Shown in pieces: positions 31,706 to 39,991 of a stretch of DNA of 64,000 nucleotides. Every line of letters starts with the position of its first letter. Position 1 is the first letter of the stretch. The notes under the pieces were generated by a model that did no database searches, was not told where the DNA came from, and saw only the letters and a program-made list of their open reading frames with translations. Both the position numbers and the translations under genes were made by a program. The stretch lies in NCBI RefSeq assembly GCF_022554085.1, contig NZ_JAKFYR010000003.1, positions 230,074-294,073 of the forward strand, written 5' to 3'. The stretch comes from Rhodococcus sp. CH91. GTDB lineage: Bacteria > Actinomycetota > Actinomycetes > Mycobacteriales > Mycobacteriaceae.

Positions 31706-33454
31706 ATGACCCGTTCACCGAAGAATCTGCAACCCCCGACCGTCTCCGCACGGCGTCCGCATCGTGAATGCATCATTCGCGGTGGAACCGTCCGTTTTGC
31801 CGACCGTACTGTGCTCGACAACGTCGACCTCGTAGTAGGGGCCGCTGACCGTCTCGCGGTCATCGGCGACAACGGTTCCGGGAAATCGACACTTCTGCGC
31901 GTTCTCGCCGGAACTCTTTCGCTGTCCGCGGGTGAACGAATAGTGCAACTCCCCGGAGGACTCGCGTCAGCCGAACAGCGGCCCGAGTTTCCAGCAGGGA
32001 CGACTGTTACGGGAGCTCTCGACTTGTTGCTGGCCGACGTTCGCCGGCTCGAAGTCGAAGTGCAGAAGGCCGCCGAGGAGCTGGCCGACGCTGACGTCGA
32101 GTATCAGCCTCGACTACTCGACCGGTTGAGCGGCTTGATGGATCGGTTCGAAGCGCGAGACGGGTACCACCTCGACCGACGAGTGGATGCCTCACTCGAG
32201 CAGTTGTCGCTGGGGCATCTCGACCGGAACCGCCCGGTGCGCTCGCTCTCCGGCGGAGAGTGTGCGCGGCTCGCACTTGCCGCGGCGTTGTCTTCTCGAG
32301 CGGAGTTACTGCTGCTCGACGAGCCGACGAACGATCTGGACGACGCCGGCATCGCGTGGCTGGAGGAACGACTCGCTCATCATCACGGAGCCCTCGTCGT
32401 GGTAACTCACGATCGTGCCTTCCTCGAACGATTCGCGACAGACATCGTGTGCGTCGAGGACGGCGGTCTGCGCCGTTACGGTAACGGATACACCGGATAC
32501 CTCTCGGCTCGCGCTGCGGAGAAACAACGCTTGCTCGATGAACACGAGGCATGGCGCCAAGACTTGGCCCGGAACGAAGCGCTTGTCGCGGCGAACTCGT
32601 TCCGCCTCGATGCGATTCCACGCAAACAAGTTCGGGCCTCCTTCGGGCACGGCGCCTTTCGCGCTCGTAGCCGTGACCATGGGGCGGCGAGTCGAATCAA
32701 GCAAGCGAAGGACCGTGTCCTGCGCCTCGAAGCGAGGCCGGCACCCAGGCCGCCGGAGCCGCTGAATTTTGCACCCCCGTTCGCAGGGAACGCGGTGCCG
32801 GTGAATCACGAAGAGTCTCTCGGATCGCAACTGATTCTCACTGCCGGTTCCATCGCATCCGGAAGCGGTGGACGAGGGCCTCGAATCACCCTGGACGCCC
32901 TGAGCGTGAGAACGAAGGATCGATGGCTGATCTCAGGCCCCAGTGGTGCAGGAAAGACGACATTGTTGCGAGTTCTTGCCGGGGAATACACACCGGACGA
33001 AGGGACGATCTGGCGGCGTCCCGGACTTCGCGTGGTGTGGCTGCGTCAGAACCTCGAGACCGGCGTCGATGGCAGCCTTCTCGATTCTTTCGCTCGCGCA
33101 ACGGGCACACATCGTGACGACGCTGCCGATCTGCTTCTCGCCCTCGGCCTCTTCGCTCCGCGTGACCTGGATCCGATGCTCTCTCAGCTCTCTGTGGGGC
33201 AACGTCGCCGTTTCGAAATCGCTGTAGCGGTCACCGTTCCGGGCGATGTCCTCTTGCTGGACGAGCCGACGAACCACCTCGCTCCCGAGCTCGTGGAGCA
33301 ACTGGAGAACGCACTGGTGGACTATCACGGCGCAGTGCTCACCGTCACGCATGACCGACGCTGGAAAGAAAACGCAGCACGTTCGAGTGATCTACAACGA
33401 ATCGAGGTGATGCCCGGTGGGCAGGTCTCTGTACGATCGGAGGCCGCCGCGTGA
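31706..33454 (+). CDS. ABC-F ribosome-protection-type ATPase
   Basis: Soluble double ATPase of 582 residues without membrane segments. Domain 1: Walker A GDNGSGKST, signature LSGGECARL, Walker B LLLLDEPTNDLDD. A charged linker (about 265-365) with many Arg and Lys follows. Domain 2: Walker A GPSGAGKTT, signature LSVGQRRR, Walker B LLLDEPTNH. This is the layout of the ABC-F proteins that displace macrolides, lincosamides or related drugs from the ribosome. The ATG at 31706 has GAGAGGAAG upstream. Base composition is a little less GC-rich than the neighbours, hinting at transfer. The leader described above suggests drug-inducible expression. Confidence 0.9.
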   Translation: MTRSPKNLQPPTVSARRPHRECIIRGGTVRFADRTVLDNVDLVVGAADRLAVIGDNGSGKSTLLRVLAGTLSLSAGERIVQLPGGLASAEQRPEFPAGTTVTGALDLLLADVRRLEVEVQKAAEELADADVEYQPRLLDRLSGLMDRFEARDGYHLDRRVDASLEQLSLGHLDRNRPVRSLSGGECARLALAAALSSRAELLLLDEPTNDLDDAGIAWLEERLAHHHGALVVVTHDRAFLERFATDIVCVEDGGLRRYGNGYTGYLSARAAEKQRLLDEHEAWRQDLARNEALVAANSFRLDAIPRKQVRASFGHGAFRARSRDHGAASRIKQAKDRVLRLEARPAPRPPEPLNFAPPFAGNAVPVNHEESLGSQLILTAGSIASGSGGRGPRITLDALSVRTKDRWLISGPSGAGKTTLLRVLAGEYTPDEGTIWRRPGLRVVWLRQNLETGVDGSLLDSFARATGTHRDDAADLLLALGLFAPRDLDPMLSQLSVGQRRRFEIAVAVTVPGDVLLLDEPTNHLAPELVEQLENALVDYHGAVLTVTHDRRWKENAARSSDLQRIEVMPGGQVSVRSEAAA

Positions 33455-33619
33455 CTTCGTTCGGTTGCTCCGCCACGATGAGTCGACGACAGACCAGGGC
33501 GTGTTTCGAAGACCGTTGCCTGATAACCACTGACTGATCGCAGCGATCCGGACGGTGGCCGGATACCGTCGGTCAGCCGGCTCCCATCCGCTTCGGTGGA
33601 GCTACTCGTGAAACGCGCC

Positions 33620-35569
33620 CTAGCCGTTTCCTGCCGACGACCGTAACCGCCACGGCACGCTCGTCACCATCACGCCGGGCTGGAACAGCAACCGGCTCTT
33701 GAGCCGCAGGGCGCTCTGGTTGTGGAGCAGGTTCTCCCACCAGTGTCCGACGACGTATTCGGGAATGAACACGGTGACCACGTCGCGAGGCGAGGTGCCC
33801 CGTACCCGCTTGACGTAGTCGAGCACCGGCCGGGTGATCTCCCGATAGGGCGATTCCAGCACCTTCAGGGGCACGGTGATGTCGCTCGCCTCCCACTCGC
33901 GCACGAGCTCGCGGGTGTCCTCCTCGTCGACGTCGACGGTGATCGCTTCGAGCGTGTCGGGGCGGGTCGCTGCTGCGTAGGCGAGCGCGCGCCGGGTCGG
34001 ATGATGCAATTTGGCGACGAGCACGATCGAGTACGTACGACTGGGCAGCACTCCTTCCCAGCGCCCGGGATCGAGCTCTTCCGCGACGCGGCGGTAGTGC
34101 CGGTTGACGGCCCGCATCGTCGCGAAGACGGCCACCATGGCGAGGATCGCGATCCATGCACCGGCCACGAACTTCGTGATGAGCACGATGATCAGGACGC
34201 TGCCCGTCATCCCGAGGCCGACGGCGTTGATGATGCGTGAACGGTGCATTCTGCGTCGGTGGCGGGTGTCCGTCTCGGTGGCCAGCAGCCGGGTCCAGTG
34301 CCGCACCATGCCCGTCTGGCTCAGCGTGAAGGAGACGAACACCCCGACGATGTAGAGCTGGATGAGGTGCGTGACCTCGGCGTCGAACGCCCAGACGAAC
34401 ACGATCGCCGCGAGAGCGAGGAAGACGATGCCGTTGCTGAAGGCGAGCCGGTCGCCCCGGGTGCGCAGCTGTGTCGGTAGATGCTTGTCCTGGGCGAGCA
34501 CCGACGCCAGAACCGGGAAACCGTTGAAGGCGGTGTTCGCGGCCAGGACCAGGATCAGCGCGGTCACCGCGGTGACGAGATAGAAGCCGAGAGGAAAACC
34601 TGCGAAGACCGTCTCGGCGATCTGCGCGACCATCGTCTTCTGGTGGTAGCCCTCGGGCGCTCCGCGCAGCTGGGTCGCGGGGTCCTCGGCGATGACGACT
34701 CCCAATCGTTCGGCGAGGACGATGATGCCCATCAGCAGCGTGATCGCGATGGCACCGAGCAGGAGCAGCGTCGTGGCGGCGTTGTGCGATTTCGGTTTCC
34801 GGAAGGCGGGGACCCCGTTGCTGATGGCTTCGACCCCGGTCAGTGCCGCACATCCCGAGGAGAACGCGCGGGCCAGCAGGAACGCGAAGGCCAGTCCTGT
34901 CAGGTGCGAGTCTTCGGCGACGAGTTCGTAGTTCGACGATTCGGCCTGCAGATCGGCGTCGAGGAAGACGACCTGCACGAACCCCCAGACGAGCATCACC
35001 CCGATGCAGAACATGAATGCATAGGTCGGGATCGCGAAGGCTGTCCCCGCCTCGCGGAGGCCACGCAGGTTGACGGCGGTGAGGAGTGCGATCGCGGTGA
35101 CGGCGAACAGGACCTTGTGGTGGTCGACGAAGGGTATCGCCGACCCGATGTTCTGCGCCGCCGACGAGATCGACACGGCGACCGTCAGCACGTAGTCGAC
35201 GATCAGGGCGCTTCCCACCGTCAGGCCGGCTGTGGCACCGAGATTCTTCGTCGCCACTTCGTAGTCCCCGCCCCCGGACGGGTAGGCGTGCACGTTCTGC
35301 CTGTAACTCGCGACCACCACGAGAAGGACCACCGCGACCGCGAGCCCGATCCAGCCGGAGAACGCGTAGGCGGACAGACCGGCGACCGACAACACGAGGA
35401 AGATCTCTTCCGGCGCGTAGGCGACGGAGGACAGCGCATCGGACGCGAACACCGGAAGAGCGATCCGTTTGGGCAGCAAGGTGTGGCCGAGGGTGTCGCT
35501 GCGCAGCGGCCTTCCCAGCAATACTCGCTTGGTGACTCCGTCACGGCCCTTGTGCAAGGTAACGGCCAC
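33620..35569 (-). CDS. APC-superfamily permease, KimA-like potassium transporter
   Basis: About 649 residues: twelve or so membrane helices in the first 470 residues (for example LPVFASDALSSVAYAPEEIF, SYRQNVHAYPSGGGDYEV, FSSGCAALTGVEAISNGVPAF, VLAANTAFNGFPVL) and a soluble universal-stress-like C-terminal domain (SIVLVAKLHHPTRRAL...). This is the domain layout of KimA, a high-affinity potassium-proton symporter. The start is a GTG at 35575 or 35569; GGGAG upstream fits 35569 better. No c-di-AMP (ydaO) riboswitch is apparent upstream. Potassium as substrate is inferred from family. Confidence 0.85.
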   Translation of the reverse strand: MAVTLHKGRDGVTKRVLLGRPLRSDTLGHTLLPKRIALPVFASDALSSVAYAPEEIFLVLSVAGLSAYAFSGWIGLAVAVVLLVVVASYRQNVHAYPSGGGDYEVATKNLGATAGLTVGSALIVDYVLTVAVSISSAAQNIGSAIPFVDHHKVLFAVTAIALLTAVNLRGLREAGTAFAIPTYAFMFCIGVMLVWGFVQVVFLDADLQAESSNYELVAEDSHLTGLAFAFLLARAFSSGCAALTGVEAISNGVPAFRKPKSHNAATTLLLLGAIAITLLMGIIVLAERLGVVIAEDPATQLRGAPEGYHQKTMVAQIAETVFAGFPLGFYLVTAVTALILVLAANTAFNGFPVLASVLAQDKHLPTQLRTRGDRLAFSNGIVFLALAAIVFVWAFDAEVTHLIQLYIVGVFVSFTLSQTGMVRHWTRLLATETDTRHRRRMHRSRIINAVGLGMTGSVLIIVLITKFVAGAWIAILAMVAVFATMRAVNRHYRRVAEELDPGRWEGVLPSRTYSIVLVAKLHHPTRRALAYAAATRPDTLEAITVDVDEEDTRELVREWEASDITVPLKVLESPYREITRPVLDYVKRVRGTSPRDVVTVFIPEYVVGHWWENLLHNQSALRLKSRLLFQPGVMVTSVPWRLRSSAGNG

Positions 35570-35691
35570 GACCACCGACTCCCGTCCTGCGCATCTCCGC
35601 GCACGCAGAAGCGAAGGGTACGCTCGCGGAAGGACGTCCGCCACAAGTACATATCGGGCGGAATCACCCGCCCGATCACCCGTGTACAGCC

Positions 35692-35720
35692 TTGGCAGAT
35701 GAAAGAATGCTCTATAGCGT
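35692..35720 (+). promoter_or_regulatory. Promoter of candidate sRNA 1
   Basis: TTGGCA at 35692-35697 and TAGCGT at 35715-35720 with a 17-base spacer, predicting a transcript start at about 35727, exactly where the first hairpin begins. Confidence 0.55.
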
Positions 35721-35726
35721 GGAGTC

Positions 35727-35831
35727 GTTGTTGCTCCTCGCAACAAAGCGTGCCGCGTCTCCTCCCCTTACGACCGGCACGGACGGACCCCGTCGGCCCT
35801 CCCCTCGTACCGCCGACGGGGTTCGCTTTTC
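35727..35831 (+). ncRNA. Candidate C-rich-loop sRNA 1 (6C-like)
   Basis: About 105 bases folding into three consecutive hairpins with pyrimidine loops. H1: TTGTTGC/GCAACAA (35728-35746), loop TCCTC. H2: CGTGCCG/CGGCACG (35749-35781), with an inner CGT/ACG, loop CTCCTCCCCTT. H3: ACCCCGTCGGC/GCCGACGGGGT (35787-35822), loop CCTCCCCTCGTACC, followed by TTCGCTTTTC as terminator. CUCC-rich loops can pair with ribosome binding sites (GGAGG), the mode proposed for the actinobacterial 6C RNA; the loops here do not contain six consecutive C. A related element lies at 38145-38282. Confidence 0.6.
35787..35830 (+). terminator. Terminator of candidate sRNA 1
   Basis: Perfect 11-base stem (35787-35797 with 35812-35822), then TTCGCTTTT. 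Confidence 0.65.
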
Positions 35832-35959
35832 TCGTTCCCACGTCCCGGCAGTCCGTGCCGCGTCCACGCTGTCCCGCCGAGCGGCACCTGTGTTTGACGC
35901 GCCCCTCGCCCGCGCGGTCGACTACTTCCTTCACCACGCTCACGATCCGGAGACCGACC

Positions 35960-36634
35960 ATGACCGACGCCATCCTCGAGCTCTACGTCAACGACGGATT
36001 GTCCGACGAGGAGATCGATCAGCAGAGGGCCGTCTACGGCCCCCTCGCCGAGGATGTGCGGGAGTTGATCCAGCTCGCGCTGCAGACCCGCGTCGGCGCC
36101 GAGGACGTCGCCCGGGCGCGGGAGCATCTGGCCGCCGCTCGCGAGATCCTCGAACGCGACCGGGAGGACGGCCCGTACGGAACCCGGTTCAACGACTCCG
36201 GGCGTTACCGGAACTGGGGTAATGCCGCGATCGGCCTGCGCAACGCGATCGCACCCATCGGCGACCTCCATCAGGAGGACGACGGTCGCGTGTGGGCCGA
36301 CGTCCACCTCGGCCCGGTCTACGAAGGACCGGCCGGTCATGTGCACGGCGGTGTCTCCGCGCTGCTGCTCGACCAGATCCTCGGCGACGCCGCGCGCATT
36401 TCGGGGCATCCGGGCATGACGGGCACGCTCACCATTCGCTACCGCAAACGCACGCCGCTCGGCGCGCTTCGCATCGAGGCGGAGCTCGACCGAGTCGAGG
36501 GCCGAAAGGCATTCGTCGTCGGACATGTCACCGACGCCGAAGGTGTCTGCGTGGAAGCCGAGGGCGTGTTCATCGCGCCGGCCTGGATGGTGCAGCAGCG
36601 CGAGTCGTTCGAGGAGATGCCGAGCCCGGAATAG
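35960..36634 (+). CDS. PaaI-like hotdog thioesterase with N-terminal extension
   Basis: A 224-residue protein. Residues about 95-210 form a hotdog domain: GPAGHVHGGVSALLLDQILG with the active-site loop, TGTLTIRYRKRTPLGALRIEA as the central strands, and AEGVFIAP at the end. The first 95 residues are helical and charged (LIQLALQTRVGAEDVARAREHLAAAREIL) and unassigned. The ATG at 35960 follows CGGAGACC. It stands 34 bases before the tandem-hotdog gene and may be cotranscribed with it; both would act on acyl-CoAs. Confidence 0.82.
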   Translation: MTDAILELYVNDGLSDEEIDQQRAVYGPLAEDVRELIQLALQTRVGAEDVARAREHLAAAREILERDREDGPYGTRFNDSGRYRNWGNAAIGLRNAIAPIGDLHQEDDGRVWADVHLGPVYEGPAGHVHGGVSALLLDQILGDAARISGHPGMTGTLTIRYRKRTPLGALRIEAELDRVEGRKAFVVGHVTDAEGVCVEAEGVFIAPAWMVQQRESFEEMPSPE

Positions 36635-36668
36635 GGTGGGCACACACTCCGGTCACCTCCGTGGCAGT

Positions 36669-37571
36669 ATGATTCTCGTGAACGAGAATGACATTTCCGA
36701 TAGGATCACGGCGTCTCAGGGCACCCGAACATTCACCAGCGACTTCCACCTCACATCGCTGCAGGTGTCCAAGGAACGAGCGGTGATGCGCGCCGACCTG
36801 CACGACAAGCTGTGCAACCGTTCCGGAGCCGCCTCGCTCGGGATGCTCACAACGGTGGTGGACATCGTCACGTCGAGCCCGGCCCTCGCCACCTGCGCTC
36901 CGGACTGGACCGCCACACAGGACCTGACCCTGCACGCATCCGGATGGCTGACCGAAGGGCCCGTGGTCGTCGACGCGAACCTGATACGGATCGGGAAGAA
37001 GACGGTGCACGTGCGCGCCGACGTCTACGACGGTCGAGGCATCACCGATCTCGAACGACTGGTCTCCGCAATCGACGACGGCGAAGCCGGCGGGCTCCGG
37101 GCAGCCGCCCGAAGCCTCGTCACGTTCGCGCGTCTGCCCCGTTCTGCCGCAGTGAATTCCGAGGACTACAACCCCGGCGACTGGATCGGCACCGTGCGCG
37201 AGTACACCCTCGCGCACATCGACGACGACATCTACACCCGTCTCGGCATGCGCATCCTCGACGCTCGACGCGGCGTCCTCGAACTGGAACTCACGCCTTT
37301 CGTCGCGAACATGATCGGCACCATCCAGGGTGGTGCCCAGGCCCTGCTCGCCGAGCACGCCGCACACACCGTCCGCCCCGACCTGGTGGCCACCGACTTC
37401 CAAGCCCACTACCTGTCGCAGGTGAAGCGGGGGCCGGCACGCTCGTACGTCTCCGTCGTCCGGGAAGCCACCGACCACGCCGTCCTCGACGTCCGACTCG
37501 TCGATGCGGGAGCCGACGAGCAGGTCCTCGCGCTCACCACGGTGACGATGCAGCGGCCACCCGGGCACTGA
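36669..37571 (+). CDS. Tandem-hotdog thioesterase-like protein
   Basis: About 300 residues with two hotdog halves. Half 1 covers about 20-130 (LCNRSGAASLGMLTTVVDIV, DLTLHASGWL, VVVDANLIRIGKKTVHVRADV). Half 2 covers about 185-298 (LGMRILDARRGVLELELTPF, GTIQGGAQALLAEHAA, DFQAHYLSQVKRGPARSYVSVV). Such double proteins fold like one hotdog dimer and hydrolyse acyl-CoA. Start: ATG 36669 overlaps the predicted -10 element, so the true start may be further in; no ribosome site helps. The palindrome at the start suggests control by a TetR-type repressor that is not encoded next to it. Confidence 0.8.
   Translation: MILVNENDISDRITASQGTRTFTSDFHLTSLQVSKERAVMRADLHDKLCNRSGAASLGMLTTVVDIVTSSPALATCAPDWTATQDLTLHASGWLTEGPVVVDANLIRIGKKTVHVRADVYDGRGITDLERLVSAIDDGEAGGLRAAARSLVTFARLPRSAAVNSEDYNPGDWIGTVREYTLAHIDDDIYTRLGMRILDARRGVLELELTPFVANMIGTIQGGAQALLAEHAAHTVRPDLVATDFQAHYLSQVKRGPARSYVSVVREATDHAVLDVRLVDAGADEQVLALTTVTMQRPPGH
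36672..36689. promoter_or_regulatory. Operator-like palindrome overlapping the tandem-hotdog start
   Basis: ATTCTCGT-GA-ACGAGAAT: perfect 8-base arms. It overlaps a consensus-like -10 element TATGAT (36668-36673) and the first codons of the gene, a typical TetR-type repressor position. Confidence 0.65.
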
Positions 37572-37674
37572 CAGCGGTGTTGCGACGGTCGCCACATGTG
37601 CCTCTCGGGACCCTCGCGCCACCCTGACCGCCCGTACAGTGGACCGGTACCCGAAGGGACGAGAGGAGGCCACC

Positions 37675-38064
37675 GTGCAGAATGCCGTCTTCTACTCGCT
37701 CGTCGCCATGTGTTCGCTGTTCGCCGCATCGACCTGGTGCCTGGCGCGGCCCCACCTGTTGTCGAGCCTGGCCGCGCTGGTGGCGTCCGGGCTGTGGGTG
37801 CTGATGAACGGCCCGCTCGAAGGCCGCGTGCTGTACTCGGTGACCCCGGAGAACGGACTGACGGAGTCGGACCTCCTCTCCGGCGTGGGCGTCTGCATCG
37901 CAGCCTGGGGGTTCCTGACCACCCGCAACCGGCGCCGGCGCCGGCGGCTCAGGAAACCCGCATCCCCTCGCCGCCATCCCGACGATTCCCGCGCGATGCC
38001 CACTACCGTCTTTCCGGCCGGCAGCGACGGAGGCACCGATGCGATCCGCCGCAAAGCCGGATGA
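37675..38064 (+). CDS. Small membrane protein, hypothetical
   Basis: A 129-residue protein with three hydrophobic segments (about 4-24, 28-46, 65-82) and a basic cytoplasmic tail (NRRRRRRLRKPASPRRHP). The GTG at 37675 has GAGAGGAGG 5 bases upstream. It follows the tandem-hotdog gene by 103 bases on the same strand. The family is not recognised; the layout resembles small actinobacterial envelope proteins. Confidence 0.75.
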   Translation: MQNAVFYSLVAMCSLFAASTWCLARPHLLSSLAALVASGLWVLMNGPLEGRVLYSVTPENGLTESDLLSGVGVCIAAWGFLTTRNRRRRRRLRKPASPRRHPDDSRAMPTTVFPAGSDGGTDAIRRKAG

Positions 38065-38144
38065 AGGTCGCCTTTGGAGGCCGAGAACAGTTGTCAGGTC
38101 TCGTTTGCGTATCGACTCTGGACGGCCGCCGGTAGATTCACCTA

Positions 38145-38282
38145 AGCTCCAAGACGGCCACGCGTAGGTGGCCGTGTCTCCCTAAGTCCTCCCCGACACA
38201 GGAGATACAGCGCGAGGCCCCGCCGGCTCCTCCCCTCGAAACGCTGGCGGGGCCCTTCCCTGTCGGCCTCCCATCGACAGGG
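38145..38282 (+). ncRNA. Candidate C-rich-loop sRNA 2
   Basis: Four hairpins in about 130 bases. H1: ACGGCCAC/GTGGCCGT (38154-38175). H2: GTCTCC/GGAGAT (38176-38206), whose loop contains TCCTCCCCG. H3: GGCCCCGCC/GGCGGGGCC (38216-38254), loop containing CTCCTCCCCTCG. H4: CCCTGTCG/CGACAGGG (38258-38282), loop GCCTCCCAT. The -10-like TAGATT at 38133-38138 predicts a start near 38145. The loop string CTCCTCCCCT is shared exactly with sRNA 1, 2.4 kb upstream, so the two look like one family. No T-run is visible after H4, so the 3' end is uncertain. Confidence 0.5.
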
Positions 38283-38593
38283 GCAGAGCCGAATCGTCAT
38301 CGGTCCGGAGCGTCCCGCTCGTCCTACGTCCGAACGAAACACACCGATCTCTGTGATGTCGGTCTCTGCGGCGCTGCGCTCAGCATAGAACAATTTGCTC
38401 ACCAGCGTGCATAGATCTTTTCGAAGCGTGACGAAAGATCACATTCTAGTCCGTTTTTACTTTTTTGCCCCGTTTTGCGATAGCACGCTGCACGCGGAAC
38501 GCACATCTCGTGGTCCGGATCCACTCCGAGGAAGTCGATCTCCACGGGGTTGCACCCTCCCCTGCCGGGGTACTGCCCTCGATAACCGGAGAA

Positions 38594-38655
38594 CGGCGTC
38601 CGGACGCCGCCCACCGGTCAGGTGCTGCCGGTTCAGAACTGCAGCCGGCAGCACC
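38594..38655. terminator. Double hairpin after alcohol dehydrogenase gene
   Basis: The palindrome CGGCGTCC/GGACGCCG (38594-38609) is followed by a perfect 11-base stem GGTGCTGCCGG (38621-38631) with CCGGCAGCACC (38645-38655). It lies directly downstream of the minus-strand dehydrogenase stop. Confidence 0.6.
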
Positions 38656-38667
38656 GCCCCGGCGGCA

Positions 38668-39699
38668 TCAGCTTCCGTGCAGCCGGGGAACGAGGACGGC
38701 AGCGCCTCGAACGCGGTCGTTCGCAAGGTCGCTCAGGGCCCGGTCCGCCTCGGCGAGGCCGTACCGCATCGTCGCGACCCGAATGCGGTGCCTGCCGGCG
38801 AAACCGAGGAACTCCCGTGCATCCTCACGGGTATTGGCGGTCACCGACCGGATCTCGCGCTCGTAGAACAGGTTTCGTTCGTAGTTCAGTGGTGGGACAT
38901 CGGTGAGATGGATGCCCGCGATCGACAGGATGCCCCCGCGGTCGAGCGCCTCGAGTGCCGGGGGCACCAACTCACCCACGGGAGCGAAGAGGATCGCGGA
39001 GTCGAGGGGGACGGGAGGGGCATCGGTGGCACCCTGAACGGACGCGGCCCCGAGGTCACGCGCGAGGGTGCGTGCTTCCTCGCTCCGCGTCATGACATGG
39101 ACCTCCACACCTCTCGCCATGGCCACCTGGGCCGCGATGTGGGCGCTGCCGCCGAAACCGTAGATACCGAGCCGCCCGCCCTCCGGGACGGCCGCGCGTT
39201 TCAGCGCGCGGTATCCGATGATGCCCGCACACAGCAGAGGCGCGAGTTCGACGTCGTCGTATCCGTCGGGCAAGGGCAGTGCGAACGGCGCCGGTACACC
39301 GACGAATTCGGCATAGCCGCCGTCGTCGTCCCAGCCGGTGTACCTCGAATTCGGACAGAGGTTCTCGTCTCCTCGGAGACAGTAGCGGCACCGCCCGCAC
39401 GTCGAACGCAACCATGGCACGCCGACACGGTCGCCGGGCACGAAGCCCTCCACGGCCGGACCCACCCGGTGCACCACACCGACGACTTCGTGTCCCGGAA
39501 CGACGCCCGCGCGATGGACGGGCAGATCACCCTCCGCGACGTGCAGATCCGTCCGGCACACACCGCACGCCGACACGCGGACCAACAGGTCGTTCGCGCC
39601 GATCTCGGGTAGGAGGACGGATTCGAAGATCAGGGGGTGTTCGGCGACGGGGCCCGGCCGGACCACTCGCCACGCTCTCATCGACTCGGGTTCGGACAC
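38668..39699 (-). CDS. Zinc-dependent alcohol dehydrogenase
   Basis: Medium-chain dehydrogenase of about 343 residues. Catalytic zinc ligands: CGVCRTDLH and GHEVVG. Structural zinc: four Cys in [15 protein letters not shown]. Cofactor motif: [12 protein letters not shown] (GxGxxG variant). The form resembles AdhA-type propanol-preferring enzymes of Mycobacteriales. Start: the GTG at 39699 has GAGG upstream; the ATG at 39681 (MRAWRVV) is a good alternative. The longer open frame up to 39813 would run towards the divergent acidic ORF and is not used. Confidence 0.9.
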   Translation of the reverse strand: MSEPESMRAWRVVRPGPVAEHPLIFESVLLPEIGANDLLVRVSACGVCRTDLHVAEGDLPVHRAGVVPGHEVVGVVHRVGPAVEGFVPGDRVGVPWLRSTCGRCRYCLRGDENLCPNSRYTGWDDDGGYAEFVGVPAPFALPLPDGYDDVELAPLLCAGIIGYRALKRAAVPEGGRLGIYGFGGSAHIAAQVAMARGVEVHVMTRSEEARTLARDLGAASVQGATDAPPVPLDSAILFAPVGELVPPALEALDRGGILSIAGIHLTDVPPLNYERNLFYEREIRSVTANTREDAREFLGFAGRHRIRVATMRYGLAEADRALSDLANDRVRGAAVLVPRLHGS

Positions 39700-39815
39700 G
39701 GCAACCTCGATCCCTGCTCCGGACCCACCCTGCCGGAGGGTCGTGGCGCCGATCCGCACGGGCCGGCGGCACGCGGCGTGTTTGCCCGCTACGGCATCGG
39801 TGAACCCCTTCATAC

Positions 39816-39959
39816 ATGAGCAGCACAGAAGGTTCCAGCGGTTCGTACGACCCCGACCAGGACCCCGACGCCGATCCCGACAGCCTCCGCTCGAAGGCCC
39901 AGCGACAGCCGGACCAGGCGGAAGGTGAGGACGACGCCGACGAGACCGGGCAAACCTGA
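39816..39959 (+). CDS. Small acidic protein, hypothetical
   Basis: A 47-residue protein rich in Asp, Ser, Gln and Glu ([21 protein letters not shown], then [13 protein letters not shown]). No ribosome site precedes the ATG, so expression would be leaderless. It is divergent from the alcohol dehydrogenase and lies 32 bases before the truncated hemerythrin. Too short for common gene finders. Composition suggests a disordered stress-type protein; not recognised. Confidence 0.5.
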   Translation: MSSTEGSSGSYDPDQDPDADPDSLRSKAQRQPDQAEGEDDADETGQT

Positions 39960-39991
39960 TATTTCGAAGGAGGCACGCGGCGATTGCCGAG

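Larger units (their letters stand above)
35570..35959. other. Intergenic region with candidate sRNA
   Basis: Between the KimA-like gene (minus) and the PaaI-like gene (plus). The plus strand from 35692 to 35831 carries a complete small-RNA transcription unit, described separately. The remainder (35840-35959) presumably holds the promoter of the PaaI-like gene; nothing else is recognised. Confidence 0.5.
38065..38667. other. 600-base intergenic region with candidate sRNA 2 and terminator
   Basis: No convincing coding sequence. It contains the candidate sRNA (38145-38282), an AT-rich stretch at about 38380-38470 (CATTCTAGTCCGTTTTTACTT) that may be a promoter or boundary, and a double hairpin at 38594-38655 behind the alcohol dehydrogenase gene. 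Confidence 0.5.

Noticed and set aside
35570-35690. c-di-AMP (ydaO) riboswitch before the KimA-like gene
   Set aside because: KimA genes can carry one, but the minus-strand leader lacks any recognisable conserved core; the structured part of this spacer reads sensibly only on the plus strand.
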